Source: RGIG3009 sp964490085
GTDB lineage: Bacteria; Bacillota; Clostridia; Oscillospirales; Acutalibacteraceae
Direction of reading: 5' to 3'
Assembly: GCA_964490085.1 (NCBI GenBank)
Contig: CAZBAO010000051.1
Coordinates: 1 to 11,738 of the forward strand
DNA length: 11,738 bases
Numbering within the stretch: the stretch's first letter is position 1; every line of letters starts with the position of its first letter. The notes beneath the pieces were generated by a model. It saw nothing but the letters and a program-made list of their open reading frames with translations, had not been told where the DNA came from and did no database searches. The position numbers and the translations under genes were made by a program. This document shows positions 6,780 to 11,694 of this stretch, piece after piece.

Positions 6780-8363
6780 TTATTTCAACTTTACGTTGTA
6801 GGTCAATACGCCCTTAGCAGGATGCTCGCCTGCGAGCACGTTCAGTGCCGCCTCAACGCCCATGACCGAGATGGTGCCCACCAAAACCCGCGGAATATGA
6901 GGTAGCTCCTCCAACAGATACGGATTACCGTAATGCAACACCGTGGAGATACGATTCGATACCTGCATCGCCTCCATCACGGAAACGATACGGGGGGTAA
7001 ACCGCTCCACACCGGCATACGCTTGACTGAAGCAGAAGGTGATGAAAACCACCTCACGCTCCACGTCCGTGTTGAGGAATTTTTCAACCTCCGACGGGGC
7101 GGGAAACTCACTGAGCAGAGAGCAGTGAGCGTTCGGGAACAGCTCCTCCAACCGCTCTTTGATGTGATACGGGTTATACCACTTACCCTTAAAGGTGTCG
7201 ACCTGAACCTCCTCAGGCGTGCCCGCTTCCGTCAAAATGGCAAAATGATACGCACCGTTTCTGTCCAGCCCCGTGGTCAATCCCTCGTCGGCACGTGCAA
7301 AAACGGAATCGGTATTGATGCGCACACAATCGGCAAATTCCTTTTCGGTCGGCTCGACCCCCTGCGGGAGCGACAAGACCTTATGCTGCATATCCAACAC
7401 GCGCTGTGCCACTTCGTCAAGACTTTCGTCGGTAATGATGCCTTCGTCGTAGCACTCACGCATCCAGTCCAGCACCTGCTTGTGGTCGCGGTGGAACGGA
7501 AGTGCCATCGCGCGTGCATTGCCGACCGCCAGTCCAATGCTGTTCTTTTTACCAAACTTGGCCACAACGCCCATCATGTTCAGCGCATCGGTGATCGCCA
7601 AGCCGTCAAAGCCCTGATCACGCAGGATCCGGACCACGTGCTTGGAAAGACTGGTCGGAAAATCAGGATCGATCTTGGAACACCGACAATGTCCCAGCAT
7701 AATACCGTCCAGTAACCCCATTTTATCCAGTTCCATATACGGGTACAAGTTATACTCTAACAGCTGTTCCTTGGTCAAGGACGAAGAGGTCTCCGCCATG
7801 TGAGAGTCAATTCTGGCGCTGGTATCGGATTTACCGGGATAATGTTTGGCAATGCTCAGGCACCCGCCGTCGTGCATACCGCGTATCTCGGCAGCGGCAA
7901 GCTCCGTTACGCGAACCTTGTTTGATCCGTACGCGCGCATCGTTCCGCCGGTCACACAGTTACGATCAGTCATATCCAGTACCGGATTGCAAATAACGTT
8001 GTAGCCGCGCTTCGCAGCGGCAGCGGCAGTGACCTTGCCAAACGCGTAAGCACATTCTTCGCTATCGGTAACACCGATTGCGTTATGTCTTCCGGTGGTG
8101 TAGTCGCCCAATCCCGCCTCCGCATCGGTAAAGACCAGCAGCGGATAGTCAGCGGCGTCCTTTAGCCGCTTGATAGCCGCATCATTCTCGCCGTTTCGCG
8201 TAGCAAACCAGATTCCGCCGAGAGAACGGTTGCGGATCAACTGTTCAAGATAGTCCACTCTTGTCGGATCACATTCGGCGCCCCACGTAAACGAGATCAT
8301 CGCCATGCCAAGCTTTTGCTCTAAGGACAGCTCCTCAAGCTTCAGTTCCTTTAACTCCTTCAT
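6780..8363 (-). CDS. GH3-5: NagZ-like GH3 beta-N-acetylhexosaminidase paralogue (subtype B)
   Basis: This is a complete 527-aa cytoplasmic protein and the first copy in transcription order. It starts at ATG. The Shine-Dalgarno AGGGGGAG (8370-8377) is weaker than those of its paralogues, although the six bases before the ATG match GH3-4. Barrel motifs are TDAEAG (79-84), NPVLD (126-130), TMRAYGSN (141-148), KHYPG (173-177), the Asp186-x-His188 dyad, IDPDFPTSLS (231-240), and ITDALNMMG with predicted nucleophile Asp259. The loop from KHYPG to the dyad is 8 residues. The C-terminal domain contains HYGNPYLLEELP and ends PAKGVLTYNVKLK, grouping it with GH3-2 and GH3-3. It has its own promoter and a strong terminator, so it is probably monocistronic. 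The expected activity is removal of a terminal beta-GlcNAc-type sugar from an imported or recycled saccharide; phosphorolysis is an alternative. Confidence 0.92.
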   Translation of the reverse strand: MKELKELKLEELSLEQKLGMAMISFTWGAECDPTRVDYLEQLIRNRSLGGIWFATRNGENDAAIKRLKDAADYPLLVFTDAEAGLGDYTTGRHNAIGVTDSEECAYAFGKVTAAAAAKRGYNVICNPVLDMTDRNCVTGGTMRAYGSNKVRVTELAAAEIRGMHDGGCLSIAKHYPGKSDTSARIDSHMAETSSSLTKEQLLEYNLYPYMELDKMGLLDGIMLGHCRCSKIDPDFPTSLSKHVVRILRDQGFDGLAITDALNMMGVVAKFGKKNSIGLAVGNARAMALPFHRDHKQVLDWMRECYDEGIITDESLDEVAQRVLDMQHKVLSLPQGVEPTEKEFADCVRINTDSVFARADEGLTTGLDRNGAYHFAILTEAGTPEEVQVDTFKGKWYNPYHIKERLEELFPNAHCSLLSEFPAPSEVEKFLNTDVEREVVFITFCFSQAYAGVERFTPRIVSVMEAMQVSNRISTVLHYGNPYLLEELPHIPRVLVGTISVMGVEAALNVLAGEHPAKGVLTYNVKLK

Positions 8364-8369
8364 TGTGCT
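8301..8369 (-). repeat. 69-bp exact direct repeat, copy 2 (5' end of GH3-5)
   Basis: Identical to 6597-6665 in GH3-4. It covers the six leader bases, the ATG and codons 2-21. The ribosome-binding sequence just outside the repeat differs (AGGGGGAG here, AGGAGG in GH3-4). Confidence 0.85.
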
Positions 8370-8395
8370 CTCCCCCTATCGCTTGTTCTATGCAT

Positions 8396-8424
8396 GTTAT
8401 ACCACAACACAGCCTGTTTTTCAA
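8396..8424 (-). promoter_or_regulatory. SigA-type promoter of GH3-5
   Basis: On the minus strand, TTGAAA (8419-8424), a 17-base spacer and TATAAC (8396-8401) are preceded by TGG, an extended -10. The -10 ends 32 bases before the ATG, the same distance as in GH3-3. It sits just downstream of the terminator of the surface-protein region, so the GH3 array is transcriptionally insulated from it. Confidence 0.74.
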
Positions 8425-8450
8425 GATAAAAGCGGAATAATATGTGGCCG

Positions 8451-8487
8451 AAAAACAAAAACTCTCTGTCGAATGAACAACAGAGAG
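8451..8487 (-). terminator. Rho-independent terminator after the 73-aa gene
   Basis: The minus-strand transcript forms an 8-bp stem, CUCUCUGU/ACAGAGAG (8480-8487 with 8462-8469), with a 10-base loop. UUUUUGUUUUU follows. The stem starts one base after the stop codon of the 73-aa gene. This is the first convincing terminator downstream of the surface-protein genes. Confidence 0.85.
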
Positions 8488-8488
8488 C

Positions 8489-8710
8489 TCAATCAGTTGA
8501 TTCGGCATTGTTCTGCGCTTGTAGGATCTGCTCGGCCAAAAACATCGTTTCCGTTTCGGCTTGCAGCAGCCCGTTGCAGGAATTGCACAACTGCCCGCAG
8601 CCGACCACGTAGCCCTCGCGAAGCTCAATGGGCATGGACACAGGCACGGCGGTCAGCTCACCGCACACGACGCAGCGCTCGAATCCTTCTGCTTTAGGAG
8701 TGCCTTTCAC
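8489..8710 (-). CDS. 73-aa Cys-rich, zinc-ribbon-like protein of unknown function
   Basis: I do not recognise a named family. The 73-aa product starts at GTG, supported by AGGAGG (8719-8724) 8 bases upstream. It has five cysteines, with CxxC at 13-16 and Cys38-x3-Cys42-x2-Cys45. Two CxxC pairs about 25 residues apart fit a zinc ribbon or treble-clef knuckle. Between them is a conserved-looking stretch, VPVSMPIELREGYVVG (22-37). The C-terminal third (49-73) looks helical and acidic. There is no signal peptide or membrane segment, so it is probably cytoplasmic. The terminator follows its stop almost immediately. Because no terminator is evident between it and the 285-aa gene, it may be the last gene of the surface-protein operon. 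A homopolymer tract lies 38 bases upstream of its start. Confidence 0.75.
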   Translation of the reverse strand: MKGTPKAEGFERCVVCGELTAVPVSMPIELREGYVVGCGQLCNSCNGLLQAETETMFLAEQILQAQNNAESTD

Positions 8711-8797
8711 GCCGTCAGCCTCCTTTTTAGAACGCTGATAGGGGTGTACCCCCCCCCCCTAAAAATTGGGAGATTTTGGTAATTTTTTTGCGTTTCA
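8711..8797 (-). other. Intergenic region with an 11-base C/G homopolymer
   Basis: This 87-base gap contains C11 on the plus strand (8749-8759, G11 in the transcript). GGGG at 8741-8744 can pair with part of the tract. I see no convincing terminator for the 285-aa gene. A very weak promoter-like pair brackets the tract: TTTTTA (8760-8765) and TATCAG (8735-8740), 19 bases apart. The tract itself is certain in the sequence as given; any regulatory role is speculative. Confidence 0.6.
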
Positions 8798-9655
8798 TCA
8801 TTCTGTTTCCTCGGTGGTGGTCGTGCCTGTTGCCTCGACCGTAGGCGTGATGTCTTCGGCCGTTTCGGTGCTCGTTGTTGTTTCGGTCACCGTCGGCTCA
8901 GTCGTTTCCGTCGATTTACCGGTAGTTCCCGCAGACGTCGTGGTACTCTCCGACGTTTGGGCGGAAGTCGAGTCCGTAGCCGTTGTCGTATTCGTTGACG
9001 GAGCGGTCGTTACGTCATCGGCAATAGCGTTGCTGCCCTCAGATCCTGCGGATCGGTCGATCGGTTCTTTACCGTCGACAGTCATTTTGACGTCGTCGCC
9101 GTCAAGGATATACTGCCGTTCACCGTTCTCCTCGATTTCCGTAAGGTCATAAAAACTGGAAGTGCCCCAATGAGAATAAAACGTGACGTCGGTATCTGCG
9201 CCGGGGGTAATTGTAAAAGTGATCGTTAAGGTCTTACCGTCTCCATCTCTGCCGAGCTGTTGAGTATGGTATCGGGTTGCGCAACCCGTAGCAGTCACGA
9301 TTACGAAACCTGTTTGTGAGGTGCTGAGCTCGGTATGCTTTAACGTTACGGAATAGGTTTTATTGGCTTTTAAGTCGTTTGCCAAATGAGATACGTGATC
9401 ACTCGTTATCACTTCGACTTCATTACCGCTCTCATCGGTGATCCAAACCGTACAGTCGGTATAGAAGCTTGCTGCCTTGATAACGTTGGAGCCGGAGGTG
9501 ACGTTGTAAGAAAAATAGGCGTAGGCGCTAAAGCTTATCGCCGCCAAGCACGCGATCACGATCGCAACCGATACGGCAACACGCGCCAGCATAACGGTTT
9601 CACGAATTTTTCCGTGCTTGGGTATATAGAAAAATTCGTTATACAGTTTTCTCAC
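8798..9655 (-). CDS. 285-aa membrane/surface protein with SipW-substrate-like N-terminus and Thr/Ser/Glu-rich tail
   Basis: The start is GTG with AAGGAG (9665-9670) 9 bases upstream. An overlapping ATG reads into a stop after three codons. Residues 1-20 are basic and include FFYIPKHGKIRE. Residues ~24-43 are a hydrophobic segment ending in SAYAYFSYN (43-51), followed by TSGSNVIKAASF. This resembles TasA/camelysin-type SipW substrates, where the signal peptide ends just before a conserved AYF-type motif. Residues ~52-175 are rich in beta-prone segments and probably form an extracellular beta-sandwich. From ~195 to 285 the chain is dominated by Thr, Ser and Glu in short TTxxTE-like units, without an LPxTG motif or C-terminal helix. 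If the N-terminal segment is not cleaved, it would be the only anchor. It is the fourth gene of the surface operon, 42 bases after the 216-aa gene. Confidence 0.8.
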   Translation of the reverse strand: MRKLYNEFFYIPKHGKIRETVMLARVAVSVAIVIACLAAISFSAYAYFSYNVTSGSNVIKAASFYTDCTVWITDESGNEVEVITSDHVSHLANDLKANKTYSVTLKHTELSTSQTGFVIVTATGCATRYHTQQLGRDGDGKTLTITFTITPGADTDVTFYSHWGTSSFYDLTEIEENGERQYILDGDDVKMTVDGKEPIDRSAGSEGSNAIADDVTTAPSTNTTTATDSTSAQTSESTTTSAGTTGKSTETTEPTVTETTTSTETAEDITPTVEATGTTTTEETE

Positions 9656-9697
9656 ACGATCATACTCCTTTCACAGATTCGCGGGTGAGGTGGGTCG

Positions 9698-10348
9698 TCA
9701 GTCTGTTATTTGGTCTGCCTTGACGGTGATGCCAAGCTCGACCTTCGGAACGGTTTCGCCGCGATAGTTGGCAACGTTGTCCACGTATTGGGGCATACGG
9801 ACGATCAGAGCAAGATACCGTGTGGCATTCGGCTCTAAGCGGGCAGCATCGGTGGCGTAATTGTGTAACGGACTATCCGCGATCGCGGCCGCCGCTTCGC
9901 GTTCCCGAACGCTGTTATCCATTTCCGCCTCGGAAGCGGCGGTCGTCACGCCGAATTTTAAGTAATCCTGCAGCATAAATTTCTGGCCGAATACGTTGGT
10001 CGCCACAACGGAGCCGTTGACGTTGACCGCCGTATAGAAATTGAAAGGCACCGAGCCTTTATTTTCCACTTTCAGATACACGACCTGCACGTAGCCGGGC
10101 TCGTAGAGCGCTTCCTTGTCAAATATCTCGGTTTGACCGTCGATCTCCTCCCATTCGCCGTCGGCGAGACGGTGGGATACGACCAACTCAAAATCGGCAA
10201 AATGGAAGATGTTGGTTACCTCCTCCGCGGTATCGGTAAACCACGCAAGCGACGTGCCCGTTCCGAGGATCCCCCAAATCACGAGGGCGCACAAGCTGAG
10301 GACTAAGGCTATTCGCTTGTAGGGTGTTTGCTTTGCTTGGGACTTCAC
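9698..10348 (-). CDS. 216-aa TasA/camelysin-like (SipW-dependent type) exported protein
   Basis: The start is GTG with AAGGAGG (10357-10363) 8 bases upstream. The N-terminus is basic, followed by a hydrophobic segment at ~13-29. TSLAWFTDT (32-40) then leads into NIFHFADFEL, the pattern of SipW-processed surface proteins, where cleavage falls near the LAWFTD region. The mature part contains EPGYVQVVYLKVENKGSVPF (positions ~83-102), matching the usual PG-x(n)-V-x-V-x-N-x-G strand of TasA-like beta-sandwich proteins. There is no sorting signal or C-terminal helix. It is presumably exported and either assembled into or associated with a surface fibre. It follows the sortase-anchored gene by 21 bases and precedes the 285-aa gene by 42 bases. 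Subunit versus adaptor role cannot be told from sequence. Confidence 0.8.
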   Translation of the reverse strand: MKSQAKQTPYKRIALVLSLCALVIWGILGTGTSLAWFTDTAEEVTNIFHFADFELVVSHRLADGEWEEIDGQTEIFDKEALYEPGYVQVVYLKVENKGSVPFNFYTAVNVNGSVVATNVFGQKFMLQDYLKFGVTTAASEAEMDNSVREREAAAAIADSPLHNYATDAARLEPNATRYLALIVRMPQYVDNVANYRGETVPKVELGITVKADQITD

Positions 10349-10369
10349 GCCTCGTTCCTCCTTGTCTTC

Positions 10370-11044
10370 TCAGCGCAAAACGGCGATTTTTTCTTGCTTC
10401 TTATCCTTTTTGCGCCGTACCAAAAGAATGATCATAATCGTGAGTGAACAGATCGCAATGGCGATCCACCCTCCCGTCGGGAAGGTGTCACCGGTCTGCG
10501 GCGGCTTCGGGTCGGAATCCTCAATCGGGAATTCCTCGATCATAAATTCCCAATCAAGGTAGCCGACGTTGTTCTGAAAGGCATTATCCAGCTCTACGGG
10601 AACGTCTAAGGTCACGTCCAGGTTGACCTCACCGCCCGAATAGAGCGTACCGAGGCACACCCAATCGGTGAGCCCCGCCGTCTCGTTGGCGGCAGCGTCA
10701 AACATATACGCCATGTCGTTGTCGGCGCTCTTTTGCACCGTCATACCCAGCTGCGATAAAAAAGCAGCGGAATCCGCGTGCGCGCCGAGTGAGCGCAGAT
10801 AGATCTTGACCTTCACCTTGTTATCCGCATCGTTCTTCACGGTGATCTTCTGCGTTACGGTATCGCCGGGCATGACGCCTTTGAAATTCGGGAATAAGTC
10901 GGTCAGCGAATGCTCACTGCCGGGTTCAAACACAAAACTTCCTGCATTTCCGCTATACGTCACCTTGCCGTCTGCCGCGCATACCGGCAGGGCCGAGAAC
11001 AGGACGAGAAGGCACGCAGCAAGCGCGGTAAAAAGCTTCTTCAT
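10370..11044 (-). CDS. 224-aa sortase-anchored surface protein (PPQTG sorting signal)
   Basis: I place the start at ATG 11044-11042, giving 224 aa. AAGGAGG (11052-11058) lies 7 bases upstream, and this start gives a clean signal peptide (residues 1-23, cleavage predicted after VCA). A TTG 21 bases further upstream would add seven residues before it and is unlikely. The mature part (~24-175) includes LTDLFPNFKGVMPGDTVTQK (48-67) and repeated beta-strand patterns. The C-terminus has PPQTGD (181-186), a hydrophobic helix (~192-209) and a basic tail RRKKDKKQEK (210-219), the three parts of a sortase substrate. The protein should therefore be covalently attached to the cell wall or joined to a surface polymer. 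Its ATG overlaps the stop of the TasA-like gene (TAATG), so translation is probably coupled. It may anchor the neighbouring TasA-like proteins; that role is inference. Confidence 0.85.
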   Translation of the reverse strand: MKKLFTALAACLLVLFSALPVCAADGKVTYSGNAGSFVFEPGSEHSLTDLFPNFKGVMPGDTVTQKITVKNDADNKVKVKIYLRSLGAHADSAAFLSQLGMTVQKSADNDMAYMFDAAANETAGLTDWVCLGTLYSGGEVNLDVTLDVPVELDNAFQNNVGYLDWEFMIEEFPIEDSDPKPPQTGDTFPTGGWIAIAICSLTIMIILLVRRKKDKKQEKIAVLR

Positions 11045-11616
11045 TACGCTGCCTCCTTCGGCCAACCGGAGGCGGTGTAGACGTTACCGTCGGTGATGGG
11101 ATTGTTTTCGCTCTGTACGGCCTGCGCGTTGACGGTCAGCGTCAAGGTCTTACCGATATAGCTGTTATCGACCTTGGAGCCGACGATCTCCACGTGCGAG
11201 AACACGTTCGGGGTAGTTTCGCCGGGGGCGACGACGTCGGTGTAGTAGTACCAGCCGTCGTACAGCGTCCAATAGGCTTCGTTGATGTTCAGCTTAAAGC
11301 AGTCCTCCGCAGACAACTCCTGCGAATCAACACCGTAAACGATCTTTACTCGCAAATAGAACGGATGCTCGCAGTCATTCTCAATACTAACCTGCTTGGA
11401 AACAATATCACCGGGGACGATATAGACGCCCTCTTTGGGAAACTCTTTTCCTTGGTCGGTCATTTCGTGGATAATGAATTGGATATTACCGGAGGTCACG
11501 ACGTTGGTGGCGTTGCCTATGGTCGAGTAATACGCAAGCGTCGAGGTGCTGATAAATGCCATCATCGCTGCTACAAGCGAGGCAACGAATATTTTTATCT
11601 TGATCTTGCCCAACAT
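11044..11616 (-). CDS. 190-aa TasA/camelysin-family surface fibre-like protein
   Basis: I place the start at ATG 11616-11614, giving 190 aa. AAGGAGG (11622-11628) lies five bases upstream; an in-frame TTG at 11661 would add 15 residues that look non-coding. Residues 1-27 form a signal peptide: basic start, hydrophobic core, then STSTLAYYS (23-31). NATNVVTSGNIQFIIHE (35-51) follows, a textbook TasA/camelysin-type processing region and first strand. VPGD (67-70), ENDCEHPFYLRVKI (79-92) and a C-terminal LTVNAQAVQSEN with GWP near the end also fit the family. Cys82 and Cys106 could form a disulfide. TasA proteins are extracellular fibre subunits of biofilm matrix in Bacillus, processed by SipW. 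No SipW gene is present here. It is the first gene of the operon. Confidence 0.85.
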   Translation of the reverse strand: MLGKIKIKIFVASLVAAMMAFISTSTLAYYSTIGNATNVVTSGNIQFIIHEMTDQGKEFPKEGVYIVPGDIVSKQVSIENDCEHPFYLRVKIVYGVDSQELSAEDCFKLNINEAYWTLYDGWYYYTDVVAPGETTPNVFSHVEIVGSKVDNSYIGKTLTLTVNAQAVQSENNPITDGNVYTASGWPKEAA

Positions 11617-11621
11617 AATGT

Positions 11622-11628
11622 CCTCCTT
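11622..11628 (-). promoter_or_regulatory. Ribosome-binding site fixing the start of the TasA-like gene
   Basis: AAGGAGG on the minus strand lies five bases before ATG 11616. It decides between this ATG and an upstream TTG at 11661, which has no comparable site visible. Confidence 0.8.
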
Positions 11629-11639
11629 TTTTGGTATTT

Positions 11640-11652
11640 GAGTTATTAACTC
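11640..11652. promoter_or_regulatory. Perfect 13-bp palindrome upstream of the surface operon
   Basis: GAGTTA-T-TAACTC lies 23 bases upstream of the TasA-like ATG. A 6-bp inverted repeat with a one-base centre, between start codon and window edge, could be an operator. I see no clearly matching -35/-10 pair around it, so the promoter itself is not identified and the regulatory reading is tentative. Confidence 0.35.
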
Positions 11653-11672
11653 GGCAATCAAAAGGCACGATG

Positions 11673-11694
11673 CGATCTCTGGCCGATCTCTGGC
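11673..11694. repeat. Two adjacent 11-bp direct repeats
   Basis: CGATCTCTGGC occurs twice in perfect tandem, at 11673-11683 and 11684-11694. The second copy runs three bases into the left arm of the neighbouring palindromic element. This may mark slippage or the edge of an inserted repeat. Confidence 0.75.

Noticed and set aside
2..8363. Assembly duplication as an explanation for the five GH3 copies
   Set aside because: The copies differ in protein sequence, loop lengths and intergenic regions throughout. Only the 69-bp block at the starts of GH3-4 and GH3-5 is identical, so these are real diverged paralogues.
2..8363. The five-copy array as a CRISPR or similar repeat-spacer array
   Set aside because: The repetition is at the level of whole ~1.6-kb coding genes. 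There are no short regularly spaced repeats.
8766..9152. A 128-codon Val/Ser-rich plus-strand frame opposite the end of the 285-aa gene
   Set aside because: Its Val/Ser repeats are the complement of the Thr/Glu-rich tail codons; no ribosome-binding site or family resemblance is visible.
10370..11065. Longer 231-aa version of the sortase substrate starting at TTG 11065
   Set aside because: The extension overlaps its own ribosome-binding site and the end of the upstream gene; ATG 11044 gives a standard signal peptide.
11044..11661. Longer 205-aa version of the TasA-like protein starting at TTG 11661
   Set aside because: The extra 15 residues come before a normal signal peptide and run across the AAGGAGG site and part of the 13-bp palindrome; ATG 11616 has ideal spacing from that AAGGAGG.
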